Counted from the stretch's first letter, positions 34,674 through 43,668 are shown. The stretch is DNA of 64,000 nt from Nitrobacteraceae bacterium AZCC 1564 (GCA_036924835.1 JBAGRR010000001.1:434001-498000); one strand, 5' to 3'. Program-made: numbers and translations. The notes: generated by a model from the letters alone, not told the origin.

Positions 34674-35996
34674 TCAGTTCTTTTCAATACGTATCACCTG
34701 CGGCCGGCCGGTTATCACCCGATCTTGCTGCACGGCATGCAATGCGCGGTGAACCGCATCCTCGCTTGTCGCGTAGGTGATGAGAATGACTGGCACGGGC
34801 GTCGCCTTGCGGCGGGCATCTAGCAGGTCCACTGCGCCATCAGGATGACGCTGAACGATGGATTCAATGGAAATTTTCTGCTCGGCAAGGCGGGTTGCAA
34901 TCGTTGCCGCCGTTCCGGGCAGATCGCGGGCCATCAAACGGATGTAATATCCACCCTCATGGCGTTTCATCGGGGCTTTGGTGGTCGTCTTGAGCTTGTC
35001 GACCGGGCGCCCAAACGGCACCGCACGAATGCCGCGCGCGACGTCCGCGATATCGGCCAGAACGGCGGAAGCCGTTGCGGCGCCTCCAGCCCCTGGACCA
35101 ACCAAGGTGATCGGGGGAATGCCTTCGCCGTCAATCGTCACCGCATTGGTAACATCCATCACCTGTGCGATCGACGAAGACTTCGGCACCATGGTGGGAT
35201 GCACGCGCTGCTCGATCCCGGTTTCGGTGCGCACCGCGACCCCCAGCAGCTTCACGCGATAACCGAGCTCTTCAGCAGCCTTCAAATCCTCAGGGGCAAT
35301 CGAGGAGATACCTTCGACGTAGACCGCGCTCTGGTTGGCCTTCGTGCCGAATGCAAGGCTCGCGAGAATTGCAAGCTTCTGCGCAGTGTCATGCCCGTCC
35401 ACATCGAACGAGGGATTTGCCTCGGCGTAACCCAGCCTCTGCGCATCCTTGAGACACTCAGCGAAGGACAAGCCTTCCCTCTCCATACGCGTCAGAATGT
35501 AATTGCAGGTGCCGTTGAGAATGCCATACACGCGGTGAACGTCGGTGCCCGCAAGGCCCTCGCGCAGCGTCTTGATCACCGGGATTGCGGCGCCAACAGC
35601 GGCCTCGTAGTTCAAGGCCGCATTGTGCTTTTCCGCAAGCGCGGCCAGCCTGGACCCATGTTTGGCAATCAGTGCCTTGTTGGCAGTCACAACCGACTTG
35701 CCGTTCTTGAGGGCGGCTTCGATGGCCGACAACGCGGGCTCGCCCACGCCGCCCATCAACTCCACGAAGCAGTCGACGTTCGGATCATTCGCCATCGCGA
35801 GCGGGGTTTTGGCCCAGGTTATGCCCCGGAGGTCGATTCCGCGTTTTTTTGCCTTCGATCTCGCTGTGACGGCAACGACGCGAATGCTGCGACCGCATCG
35901 TGCCGACAAAACCCTGTTTTGAGCTTCGATGAGACGAACGACCTCGGCCCCCACGGTGCCGAGTCCCGCAATACCCACTTTAAGTGGAGCGACCAT
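34674..35996 (-). CDS. hom: Homoserine dehydrogenase
   Basis: A 440-residue enzyme reducing aspartate semialdehyde to homoserine, the branch point to threonine, isoleucine and methionine. The NAD(P)-binding GIAGLGTVGAEVV is at residues 8-20. The catalytic region has GILNGTCNYILT and AQRLGYAEANPSFDVDGHD. A C-terminal ACT domain (about residues 350-430, YYIRLMARDLPGTAATIA) provides feedback control, probably by threonine. It starts 23 nt after the aminotransferase stop, so the two amino-acid genes are co-transcribed. No leader peptide for hom itself is visible. Confidence 0.96.
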   Translation of the reverse strand: MVAPLKVGIAGLGTVGAEVVRLIEAQNRVLSARCGRSIRVVAVTARSKAKKRGIDLRGITWAKTPLAMANDPNVDCFVELMGGVGEPALSAIEAALKNGKSVVTANKALIAKHGSRLAALAEKHNAALNYEAAVGAAIPVIKTLREGLAGTDVHRVYGILNGTCNYILTRMEREGLSFAECLKDAQRLGYAEANPSFDVDGHDTAQKLAILASLAFGTKANQSAVYVEGISSIAPEDLKAAEELGYRVKLLGVAVRTETGIEQRVHPTMVPKSSSIAQVMDVTNAVTIDGEGIPPITLVGPGAGGAATASAVLADIADVARGIRAVPFGRPVDKLKTTTKAPMKRHEGGYYIRLMARDLPGTAATIATRLAEQKISIESIVQRHPDGAVDLLDARRKATPVPVILITYATSEDAVHRALHAVQQDRVITGRPQVIRIEKN

Positions 35997-36019
35997 AACG
36001 ATGAAACCTGCCGGAAATT

Positions 36020-37238
36020 TTACCGCCGAGTGGCGAGAGGAACCACGTTGTGCAACGTTTCAACGCCAGATTCAAGGAAACGGCGGATATTGCGGGCTGC
36101 TTGGCGAATTCGCTGCTCGTTTTCCACCATTGCGATGCGAACATACCCCTCGCCGTGCTCGCCAAAGGCCACGCCCGGCGACACCACAACGCCGGATTTC
36201 TCGACCATCAGCGTCGCGAACTGCATGCTGCCGACGTCGCGGAATTTCTCCGGCAGCGGAGCCCATGCAAACATCGACGCCGCCGGCGGCGGAATGTCCC
36301 AGCCCGCGCGGCCGAACGCCTCCACCAGCGTGTCGCGCCGCTTGCGGTAGATGTCTCGGACCTCCTGAATGCACTCCTGCGGGCCATTCAGCGCGGCCGT
36401 CGCAGCCACCTGAACTGGCGTAAATGCGCCGTAATCGAGGTAGGACTTCACGCGCGTGAGGGCCGCGATGATCCGCTCATTGCCCACCGCGAAGCCCATG
36501 CGCCAGCCAGCCATGGAAAACGTCTTGGACATCGACGTGAATTCGACGGTGACGTCGATTGCACCCGGCACCTGCAGCACCGAAGGCGGTGGATTACCGT
36601 CGAAATACAATTCCGCGTAAGCAAGGTCCGAGAGAATGAAAATCTCGTGCTTTTTCGCAAACGCAACGAGGTCGCGATAGAAATCCAGCGACGCTACGTA
36701 GGCTGTCGGATTGGACGGATAGCAGGCAATCATCGCGATCGGCTTCGGGATCGAATGGATGATCGCCCGTTCAAGCGCGTGGAAAAGCTCTGGGGTCGGT
36801 TCCGCGGGGACCGAACGGACGACGCCACCTGCCATCAGGAAGCCGAAAGCGTGGATCGGGTAGCTGGGATTTGGCACCAGAACCACGTCACCCGGCGCCG
36901 TAATCGCCTGGGCGACGTTCGCGAACCCTTCCTTCGAGCCAAGAGTGGCAACCACCTGGGTCTCGGGGTTCAGCTTCACGCCAAAGCGGCGTTTCGTAAT
37001 AGGCAGCCTGCGCCCGCCGAAGGCCGGGGATACCCTTGGACGCCGAGTAACGGTCCGTGCGGGGCTTGCCCAGAGTTTCCTTAAGCTTCTCAAGAACATG
37101 AGGAGGTGTCGGCAGATCCGGGTTTCCCATGCCCATGTCAATGATGTCGGCTCCGGCGTTCCGCGCGGCGGCCTTGGCTCGATTGACTTGCTCGAACACA
37201 TAAGGCGGCAAACGGCGGATACGATAGAACTCTTCCAT
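36020..37238 (-). pseudogene. AlaC/DapL-like aminotransferase with a one-base frameshift
   Basis: A PLP-dependent class I/II aminotransferase of about 405 residues when repaired. The N-terminal part reads [19 protein letters not shown] up to [11 protein letters not shown] in one frame. From [20 protein letters not shown] to the end it reads in another, with the PLP lysine in SMSKTFSMAGWRMGF. An extra T in the TTT at 36992-36994 (A on the coding strand) explains the shift; without it the text reads [11 protein letters not shown]. Family members make alanine, or act in aspartate-family metabolism. A longer N-terminus from GTG 37304 is possible. Everything else is intact, so a sequencing error is quite likely. 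Confidence 0.88.
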
Positions 37239-37298
37239 TGGTCTGGGCTCCGGGGAGCCGGCAAATTTACCGGCAAGAACAATAAGATCGGTTACGCG

Positions 37299-37336
37299 CT
37301 TCACCTTGAAGTGGAACTCCGCACTTCCAGGTGAAG
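37299..37336. repeat. Imperfect hairpin between the lipoprotein and aminotransferase genes
   Basis: CTTCACCT pairs with AGGTGAAG outside GAAGTG/CACTTC, with small bulges. On the coding (minus) strand it is followed by a T-rich stretch (CTTATTGTTCTTG). It may terminate the upstream lipoprotein transcript or act in the leader of the aminotransferase-hom transcript. The alternative GTG start at 37304 would lie in this hairpin. Confidence 0.5.
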
Positions 37337-37431
37337 ACGCGACGTTTCAGTATATTACGCTGATTCAAATGCGTTTTGCGGTTGAATCGTGGTCTTTTTA
37401 GCACGAACCGCGGCCTGTACCATCAGAGGCC

Positions 37432-37707
37432 TCAGTCATTCCGCCGTTGCGCAGCCTGGGAACCTGAGGCCTGGCGATCGCGGGCCGCGGCCAGATCCTT
37501 TTCCAGCTTGGCCTGCTGTTCCGGGGTCAGCACCGCATCGTCACGGGGCGGCGGCAGATCATGAACCGGCAGATAGCTAGGCGGCGTCGCCGGACGTGCG
37601 GGCGTATTCGCGGGCACGCCCACAAGCGGCAAGTCCGCCAAAGGGATCGAACACCCGCCCAGCGCCACGCCAAGCAGAACCAGGCCAGCCGAAAATAACA
37701 GCCGCAT
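37432..37707 (-). CDS. Small lipoprotein
   Basis: A 91-residue protein with a lipoprotein signal peptide MRLLFSAGLVLLGVALGGC, whose lipobox LGGC puts the lipidated Cys at residue 19. The mature part is Pro-rich (TPARPATPPSYLPVHDLPPP) and then helical and charged (TPEQQAKLEKDLAAARDRQA). No named domain is evident; similar short anchored proteins occur in Rhizobiales. A GTG at 37743 would add 12 residues before the signal. I prefer ATG 37707 because it gives a canonical signal. Confidence 0.75.
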   Translation of the reverse strand: MRLLFSAGLVLLGVALGGCSIPLADLPLVGVPANTPARPATPPSYLPVHDLPPPRDDAVLTPEQQAKLEKDLAAARDRQASGSQAAQRRND

Positions 37708-38009
37708 GCTCCACACGCTGCGACCTGACAAAGATGTACTCACATCCCCTCACAAGCTCGTACTTGGATGGGTCCAGCACAACAGGCTGACGATACTACC
37801 GGCATCCAATGTGGGTCGAAGGCGTTAATTCTCGAACAACCCGTGCTGACTAGAAACAACCCTTGAGGCTCTAATGTGACGAATAGATTAACGAACATGA
37901 CGCGCCGCAGCACATGCATTTCACCCCGCCCGACTGGATTGTGTCATGATAGCTGCAACGAAGCGGTCATATGAACGCTGTCTTGAAATGAAAGTTTGTA
38001 GCGTTAGCC

Positions 38010-39827
38010 ATGAGTGACGTCGCAACGCGCCCCACGAACGGAAATTCTGGTGCGACGAACGGTTTCGATCCTGAAACCTTCTCGACCAATCTGACACGAG
38101 CGCTGGATTCAGCCGGACAGGCTCTTGCCGCTTATTTGAAACCGCGCACCGGGTTGGACGGCCAGGATCAGCCTGCCAATGAGCTTGCCGAGGTGGTGAA
38201 GACCTTCACATCCGTGGCGGAATATTGGCTGTCGGACCAAAAGCGCTCAGCCGAACTACAGATGAAGCTTGGCGGCGCGTTTCTTGAACTTTTGGGAAAC
38301 TCGGCGCGCCGGCTTGCAGGCGAAGCGGCAAAGCCCACGGTCGAGCCCTCTCCTCGCGACAAGCGCTTCCAGGATCCAGAGTGGAAGACAAACCAGTTTT
38401 TCGATTTTGTGATGCAGGCCTACCTCCTCACCACAAAATGGGCCGACGATCTGGTCAAAAACGCCGAGGGACTTGATCCGCACACCCGCAAGAAGGCCGA
38501 GTTTTATGTCCAGCAGTTCACCAATGCGCTGGCACCATCCAATTTCGTTCTGACAAATCCGGAAGTATTGCGACAGACGCTATCCAGCAACGCCGAGAAT
38601 CTGGTCCGCGGTATGAAGATGCTTGCGGAGGATATCCAAGCTGGTGGCGGCACGCTCAAGATACGCCAGTCCGCCGCTAACCTTGAGGTCGGCCGCGATC
38701 TCGCGCTGACACCCGGAAAGGTGATCTACCAGAATGAGATCATGCAGCTCATTCAATACACGCCGACAACGGAAAACGTGTTGCGCACGCCTCTGTTGAT
38801 CGTGCCACCGTGGATCAACAAGTTTTACATTCTCGATCTCAATGCCCAGAAGTCCTACATCAAATGGTGCGTCGACCAGGGCATCACGGTTTTCGTGATC
38901 TCATGGGTCAATCCGGACAAGAGTCTCGGCGGCAAGACCTTCGAAGACTACATGCACCAAGGCCCGTTGATGGCGATGGACGTCATCGAAAAAGCCACGG
39001 GCGAAATGCGCGTGCACACGATCGGTTACTGTGTCGGCGGCACCCTGCTCGCTGCGACCCTTGCCTGGCTGGCGGAAAAGCGACGCGTGCGGGCGGCGTC
39101 GGCAACATTCCTTGCGGCACAGGTCGACTTCACCCATGCAGGTGACTTGCTGGTGTTTGTGGATGAGAGCCAGATTTCGACTCTCGAACGCGGCATGCGA
39201 CAGGCTGGCGTCTTGGAAGGCAGCAAGATGGCCATGGCCTTCAACATGCTGCGCTCCAATGACCTGATCTGGTCCTACGTGGTGAGCAATTATCTTAAGG
39301 GCAAAGAGCCGGCAGCCTTCGACCTCCTTCACTGGAATTCGGATGCCACGCGAATGCCGGCAGCCAACCATTCGTACTATCTGCGCAACTGCTATCTGGA
39401 GAACCGGCTGTCAGCCGGCACAATGGTCCTCGACAACACACAGCTTGATCTGTCGAAGGTGAAGATCCCCGTCTACAACCTTGCGACGCGCGAAGACCAC
39501 ATCGCGCCAGCGGAATCGGTTCTCTATGGGTCACAGTTCTTCGGCGGCCCCGTGCGGTATGTCCTTGCCGGGTCTGGCCATATTGCTGGCGTCGTCAATC
39601 CACCCGAGCTTGGCAAGTATCAGTACTGGACCAACGACCGCATCCACGATGTGTCCCTCGCGGACTGGCTGAAGGATGCCCAAGAGCACAAAGGCTCGTG
39701 GTGGCCGGATTGGCGCGCCTGGCTCGACAACATCGATCCTGAACAGGTGGCTGCGCGCGTTCCCGGCGCGGCCCCCATGGAAGCGATTGAAGACGCGCCG
39801 GGGAGTTACGTCCGGGTCCGCGCCTGA
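38010..39827 (+). CDS. phaC: Class I poly(3-hydroxyalkanoate) synthase
   Basis: A 605-residue polymerase joining (R)-3-hydroxyacyl-CoA, mainly 3-hydroxybutyryl-CoA, into storage polyester at granule surfaces. The lipase-like box is GYCVGG with catalytic Cys341. The other triad members are Asp496 in REDHIAP and His524 in GSGHIAGV. The N-terminal region (about residues 1-200) carries the PhaC_N domain. [16 protein letters not shown] is class I-typical. phaA, phaB and phaR are not in the window. About 265 bp upstream are gene-free and contain the promoter. Confidence 0.97.
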   Translation: MSDVATRPTNGNSGATNGFDPETFSTNLTRALDSAGQALAAYLKPRTGLDGQDQPANELAEVVKTFTSVAEYWLSDQKRSAELQMKLGGAFLELLGNSARRLAGEAAKPTVEPSPRDKRFQDPEWKTNQFFDFVMQAYLLTTKWADDLVKNAEGLDPHTRKKAEFYVQQFTNALAPSNFVLTNPEVLRQTLSSNAENLVRGMKMLAEDIQAGGGTLKIRQSAANLEVGRDLALTPGKVIYQNEIMQLIQYTPTTENVLRTPLLIVPPWINKFYILDLNAQKSYIKWCVDQGITVFVISWVNPDKSLGGKTFEDYMHQGPLMAMDVIEKATGEMRVHTIGYCVGGTLLAATLAWLAEKRRVRAASATFLAAQVDFTHAGDLLVFVDESQISTLERGMRQAGVLEGSKMAMAFNMLRSNDLIWSYVVSNYLKGKEPAAFDLLHWNSDATRMPAANHSYYLRNCYLENRLSAGTMVLDNTQLDLSKVKIPVYNLATREDHIAPAESVLYGSQFFGGPVRYVLAGSGHIAGVVNPPELGKYQYWTNDRIHDVSLADWLKDAQEHKGSWWPDWRAWLDNIDPEQVAARVPGAAPMEAIEDAPGSYVRVRA

Positions 39828-40069
39828 GGACGGCCGTCTCGCTCCCGGACGATCCGGCAAGTCAACGATTTGGTCGGCCCTGGCGATACCCCGTGAGTGG
39901 ATGCATTGCTCCAGCGGCAAAATTCACTGCTGACATTGGCCCGACTTCATCTACCGTCTATGAATGGTCGTGACGATGGCCCGTCGGATTCGACTGCAGG
40001 GTCGGCTCTTCTTCCCGCAATCGCAGTTCGGCCCTTCAGGCGCCATCGAGACATTGAAGGGAAACGTCG

Positions 40070-40468
40070 ATGACACGCGAACTATTCTGGCTGACGCTGA
40101 CTGTTATTCTGACAGGCCTGCTGTGGATTCCCTACATCGTCAATCGCTGTCAGGTGCGTGGCCTCAGCGGCGCAATGGCTAACCCCTCACGCACCGACAA
40201 GCCGCAGGCCGAATGGGCGAACCGCCTGATGTTTGCCCATGACAATGCGGTTGAAAACCTAGTCATCTTTGCACCACTGGTGCTGATCCTCAACGCGATC
40301 GACTATTCGACGAAATGGACGGTGCTCGCCTGCGCCGTCTACTTCTGGTCACGCGTCGCGCATCTGATCGTTTATACGCTCGGCATCCCCGTCCTACGCA
40401 CCTTGGCGTTCACCGTCGGATTCCTGGCGCAGGTGGTGCTGGTATTCGGAATATTTCAGGTCCTCTGA
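40070..40468 (+). CDS. MAPEG family membrane protein
   Basis: A 132-residue protein with four hydrophobic segments, of the MAPEG/eicosanoid-glutathione family. It has NRLMFAHDNAVENLVIFAPLVLI, which includes the conserved E-N pair that contacts glutathione in family members, and YFWSRVAHLIVYTLGIPVLRT near the C-terminus. Bacterial MAPEG proteins are often inactive or uncharacterised glutathione transferases of the inner membrane. AAGGGAAAC precedes the ATG. A bidirectional terminator follows. Confidence 0.88.
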   Translation: MTRELFWLTLTVILTGLLWIPYIVNRCQVRGLSGAMANPSRTDKPQAEWANRLMFAHDNAVENLVIFAPLVLILNAIDYSTKWTVLACAVYFWSRVAHLIVYTLGIPVLRTLAFTVGFLAQVVLVFGIFQVL

Positions 40469-40490
40469 TCGCCTGAAGCAGCGCACAAAT

Positions 40491-40521
40491 AAAAAGGGAC
40501 GGCATGGCCGTCCCTTTTTTT
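40491..40521. terminator. Bidirectional terminator between MAPEG gene and argC
   Basis: GGGACGGC and GCCGTCCC form a perfect stem with a 3-nt loop, flanked by an A-run on the left and a T-run on the right. It can therefore end transcription from both convergent genes. Confidence 0.95.
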
Positions 40522-40537
40522 CGTATCTCCGGGGTAA

Positions 40538-41596
40538 TTACGGAAACATCGGTGGCTGATCGATCCCCATCGTCTCTGGCAACCCGAGCACCAGATTCAT
40601 GTTCTGAACCGCTTGGCCAGACGCTCCCTTGGTCAGATTGTCGAGCGTCGAGATAATGATTGCTCGCCCCGGCATGCGGTCGGCGGTCACCCCGATGAAC
40701 GTCATGTTCGACCCGCGCACATGCCGCGACTGCGGCATCTTGCCAAACGGCAACACGTAAACGAACGGCTCCTTCTCGTACTGCTTGACCAGGATGTCAT
40801 GCAGATCCTGAGCAATCTTGCCTCTCCGTCCCCGCACGTAGATCGTTGCAAAAATGCCCCGGTTCATTGGCGTCAGATGCGGGGTGAAGGAGACCAAAAC
40901 CTCTTTGCCCGCAGCCTTGGAGAATTCCTGATCGAGTTCGGCCATGTGCCGGTGCTGCCCCACGCCATAGGCGTGGAAGCCTTCCGACACTTCCGAAAAT
41001 AGCATCTCTTCCTTTGCCGAACGCCCCGCGCCGGTCATGCCTGACTTCGCGTCAATGACAATCTCGTCGGGCTCGATGGCTTTCGCCTTCAAGAGAGGGA
41101 CGAGCGGCAGTTGTGCCGTGGTCGTATAGCAGCCCGGATTAGCAACCAGCCGCGCCTTCTTGATGTCGCGCCGATAGACTTCCACGAGCCCGTAGACGGC
41201 TTCCTTTTGCAATTCGAGAGCGTGGTGTTCGTGACCGTACCACTTCGCATAAGCCGCCGGATCACTCAGCCGGAAGTCGGCCGACAAATCGACGACCTTG
41301 GTCTCCGGCGCTTTCGCCATCAGATCTTTGAGAACCTTCTGCGTCGTCGCATGCGGTAGCGCGCAGAACACCAGATCGAGGCCTGCCTGGCTCCAATCGA
41401 CTTCATCGATCGTGACGAGCCGCGGGAGGTCATAAGGAGCGAATTGCGGAAACACGTCGCCCATCATTTGCCCTGCCCGTCTGTCGGCGGTGAGCAAAAC
41501 GATTTCCACGCGAGGGTGACGCAGCAACAGCCGAACCAGTTCAGCGCCGGTATAACCTGAGGCACCGAGGATGCCGATTTTCTTCTTCTCAGCCAT
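40538..41596 (-). CDS. argC: N-acetyl-gamma-glutamyl-phosphate reductase
   Basis: A 352-residue type 1 ArgC, NADPH-dependent reduction of N-acetylglutamyl phosphate to the semialdehyde, step 3 of arginine synthesis. The nucleotide-binding GILGASGYTGAELVRLL is at residues 8-24. The catalytic Cys is in ANPGCYTTT, and the substrate-binding HRHMAEL follows. GMTGAGRSAKEE is conserved. AAGGAC precedes the start. A 234-nt leader between the MBL gene and argC holds a promoter, a 24-codon ORF with four Arg codons in a row, and a terminator-like hairpin, so arginine control by attenuation is likely. No other arg gene is adjacent. Confidence 0.97.
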   Translation of the reverse strand: MAEKKKIGILGASGYTGAELVRLLLRHPRVEIVLLTADRRAGQMMGDVFPQFAPYDLPRLVTIDEVDWSQAGLDLVFCALPHATTQKVLKDLMAKAPETKVVDLSADFRLSDPAAYAKWYGHEHHALELQKEAVYGLVEVYRRDIKKARLVANPGCYTTTAQLPLVPLLKAKAIEPDEIVIDAKSGMTGAGRSAKEEMLFSEVSEGFHAYGVGQHRHMAELDQEFSKAAGKEVLVSFTPHLTPMNRGIFATIYVRGRRGKIAQDLHDILVKQYEKEPFVYVLPFGKMPQSRHVRGSNMTFIGVTADRMPGRAIIISTLDNLTKGASGQAVQNMNLVLGLPETMGIDQPPMFP

Positions 41597-41660
41597 GACG
41601 TGTCCTTACCCAAGCAAGTTCAAAATGAACGCTACCGGAGCAGGTCTTGCGGCAAGTTTT

Positions 41661-41700
41661 GACGAGAAACAAGATGCCGCGGACCATTTCCGGCGGCATC
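41661..41700 (-). terminator. Candidate attenuator terminator in the argC leader
   Basis: On the minus strand GATGCCGC pairs with GCGGCATC, continued by GGA/TCC past a single bulged base, with a 5-nt loop (stem 41673-41700). It is followed by TTGTTTCTCGTC, a moderate T-tract. It begins 8 nt after the stop of the arginine-rich leader ORF and lies about 75 nt before the argC start. Confidence 0.6.
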
Positions 41701-41783
41701 GGCGATGATCAGACGCGATCAACCGCCCATACCGCGGTAATGCGGCGGCGGCGATTCAAGATAATGGTGCTGGCGCTGTTCAT
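41673..41783 (-). promoter_or_regulatory. Candidate arginine attenuator of argC
   Basis: Elements in order on the minus strand: leader ORF start (41783), four CGC codons (41753-41742), a GGCGG segment (41727-41723), the leader stop (41711-41709), then the terminator hairpin whose 5' arm includes CCGCC (41696-41692). GGCGG can pair with CCGCC, which would break the terminator. A ribosome stalled at the CGC run would leave GGCGG free (antitermination). One that reaches the stop would cover it (termination). The layout is that of classical amino-acid attenuators; the assignment is inference. Confidence 0.6.
41709..41783 (-). CDS. Arginine-rich leader peptide of argC
   Basis: A 24-residue ORF beginning MNSASTIILN, then four consecutive Arg residues (all CGC), then ITAVWAV and a fifth Arg near the end, stop TGA. 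The ATG lies 7 nt beyond the -10 hexamer TATATC of a near-consensus promoter, so its A is the most probable first base of the transcript. The mRNA would be leaderless, with no ribosome binding site. Leaderless leader peptides are known for alphaproteobacterial trp attenuators. The four-codon run before a terminator and a biosynthetic gene for the same amino acid is the reason for this call. GC-rich CGC runs can arise by chance, so conservation in relatives is the deciding test. Confidence 0.6.
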   Translation of the reverse strand: MNSASTIILNRRRRITAVWAVDRV

Positions 41784-41790
41784 GGGCGCG

Positions 41791-41819
41791 GATATAGGTC
41801 CGCGCCCATTATCCGTCAA
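41791..41819 (-). promoter_or_regulatory. Strong candidate promoter for the argC leader
   Basis: TTGACG (41819-41814) and TATATC (41796-41791) are separated by exactly 17 nt. The -35 begins 11 nt after the MBL hydrolase stop. A perfect 11-bp inverted repeat (ATGGGCGCGGA at 41782-41792, TCCGCGCCCAT at 41799-41809) covers the -10 and the leader start codon. Confidence 0.7.
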
Positions 41820-41829
41820 GCTGTGAACT

Positions 41830-42819
41830 TTAGATGACAGGATTCCAAGGCGCCGGAATCCAGCGATATCCGGTGCCGTCCTTCTCCAGATTGGCCAAAC
41901 CCGGGAACGGATAGTGGAAGCCCTGCACCCGCATTCTTTCCGCGACGATCATGTCATAGATCTTGCGGCGCGTAGTTTCGGCCTGCGCCGGATCCTGATC
42001 ATACATCAGGTGCCAGCCCGGATTGCGGGCAAACAGATCAGGATCGTTCGTCACGTCTGACTGAATGAAGACTTTGTCCGCGCCCGACGACAGAACGTAC
42101 GACGTGTGTCCCGGCGTGTGACCGATGGTTTCGACGGCCAGCATGCCCGGCGCAACTTCCTTGCCCCACTCGTAGGGCGTGACTTTCTTTTTCAGTCCTG
42201 CTTCGAACACTCTGCGATTGTTCTTGAAGAGGCCTTGCATCCGATCACCTGAAGCGCGGCTCATCTCGCCGTCGTCCATCCAGTATTTCCACTCCACCGC
42301 CGGCACCAGAACTTCAGCGTTCGGAAACGCGGGTTGACCGTCGGCAGCCAATAGACCGTTCACGTGGTCGCCGTGGAAGTGAGAAATCACCACGATATCG
42401 ACGTTCTTCGGATCAATCCCGGCTGCTGCCATGTTCGAGGCGAACTGACCGTTCGCGCCTTTGCTTGCGGCAAACGCGGCCGGGCCATTGCCGGTATCGA
42501 CGACCACCAGCTTGCCGCCGGTATTGATGACCAACGGTCCAAAGTTGATCGTCATCTTGTCACGTGGACGGAACGCCTTCTCCAGCGCCGCATTCACCTC
42601 ATTCTTCTTAGCGTTGAGAACGAAGCCGTCGCCGAGCGGAAAGGTCGTCGCGCCGTCCGAGACGACCGTCACCTCGATATCGCCGACCTTGTACCGATAG
42701 AAGCTCGCATTCTGTTTGTTGATGACAGGAGCTGCTGCGTTTGCGGAGTTCGCTTGCAGCAACGGGGCCGCTGTAAGCGCCGCAGCGCCAGCCAATACGT
42801 GACGTCGTGTGAGATCCAT
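41830..42819 (-). CDS. MBL-fold metallohydrolase, Tat-exported
   Basis: A 329-residue metallo-beta-lactamase-fold protein with a Tat signal (MDLTRRHVLAGAAALTAA, cleavage near NSANAAA). The metal motif is SHFHGDHVNG (HxHxDH), with a further His in IGHTPGHTSY and Asp in FIQSDVTND. Members act as lactonases, sulfatases or esterases; this one is not a classical beta-lactamase, and the substrate is unknown. CCGGAGAACG before ATG 42819 decides the start. The longer frame repeats FIQSDFTN-like sequence by chance and is rejected. Confidence 0.88.
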   Translation of the reverse strand: MDLTRRHVLAGAAALTAAPLLQANSANAAAPVINKQNASFYRYKVGDIEVTVVSDGATTFPLGDGFVLNAKKNEVNAALEKAFRPRDKMTINFGPLVINTGGKLVVVDTGNGPAAFAASKGANGQFASNMAAAGIDPKNVDIVVISHFHGDHVNGLLAADGQPAFPNAEVLVPAVEWKYWMDDGEMSRASGDRMQGLFKNNRRVFEAGLKKKVTPYEWGKEVAPGMLAVETIGHTPGHTSYVLSSGADKVFIQSDVTNDPDLFARNPGWHLMYDQDPAQAETTRRKIYDMIVAERMRVQGFHYPFPGLANLEKDGTGYRWIPAPWNPVI

Positions 42820-42990
42820 GGTCGTTCTCCGGTTAGTGAAATCAGATTGAATAAAAATGCGATCGCGAGTTGATCTCGTATACGTGCGATTCGTTCGCAA
42901 GCTATGTGTATTCGTTATTGTGCCATCAGCTTAACACCGGCCGATGTCGCCTCATCCCTGATCACAAAAATTGTTTTGAGGCGGCCACGT

Positions 42991-43509
42991 TCACATCAGC
43001 ATCTTCACGCCGAAAACGCCCGGAGCCATCAATGCAGCCGCCCACAAGAGCGCGGAGGAAAAATTTGCGAACTGAAAACGCCAATACGGCATCTCCACAA
43101 CTCCGGCGACCAGCGGGACTGTGGCGCGCAGCGGTCCGGAAAACCGGCCGATAAAAACGCCGAGGACACCCCACTTTTTCATAAACCGCTCTGCACGCGG
43201 CAACATTTCAGGGAAGCTCGACATCGGCCACATGTGCGCAATGCGATCGTGAAATTTGACACCGATCCAATAGGATAGCCAATCGCCACAAGCTGCCCCA
43301 AAACTTCCGGCAAGCCAGACCGGCCAGAAGCTGATACCGCTCACACCTATCAGCGCTCCGATTGAGACAAGCGCGCCCCATGCCGGTAAGAGAAGTGAAA
43401 GAAAGGCCAGCGACTCCGCGAACGCGAGCACGAAAACGACGGGTGCGGCCCAGACCTGATGGTCACGGACAAATTCTGCCACTCCACGCGTCATTTCCTC
43501 AAAAGTCAT
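42991..43509 (-). CDS. DedA family membrane protein
   Basis: A 172-residue DedA/SNARE-associated (VTT domain) protein with about four membrane or re-entrant segments. The family motif region GSFGAACGDWLSYWIG (with conserved Gly-Asp) is followed by FMKKWGVLGVFIGRFSGPLRATVPLVAG, with the conserved F/G-x3-R-x4-R pattern. DedA proteins are proton-dependent lipid flippases or scramblases and affect envelope homeostasis. The start is ATG 43509; 43557 is an alternative. It is divergent from parE. Confidence 0.88.
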   Translation of the reverse strand: MTFEEMTRGVAEFVRDHQVWAAPVVFVLAFAESLAFLSLLLPAWGALVSIGALIGVSGISFWPVWLAGSFGAACGDWLSYWIGVKFHDRIAHMWPMSSFPEMLPRAERFMKKWGVLGVFIGRFSGPLRATVPLVAGVVEMPYWRFQFANFSSALLWAAALMAPGVFGVKMLM

Positions 43510-43668
43510 GCGATGCCTTGGTTCCCGGCTTTCCAATCGAATGGTCTCGCTTAGCACGACAGCTACGGCCTTGTACGGGAACCGGCTGCGTCACATTTAC
43601 CGCCCCAACCGTGGCATAGTGATAGCCAGCGATTCGCCCCCCTTCTCGATTCTACAAGATTAAGGACC

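Noticed and set aside
34845-36350. 501-codon plus-strand frame opposite hom and the aminotransferase
   Set aside because: Antisense shadow; hom on the minus strand is intact and unmistakable.
41740-41756. Treating the CGC run upstream of argC as mere low-complexity DNA
   Set aside because: Possible, but the promoter spacing, start codon at the expected +1, stop, and following hairpin all line up, so it was kept as a finding with moderate confidence.
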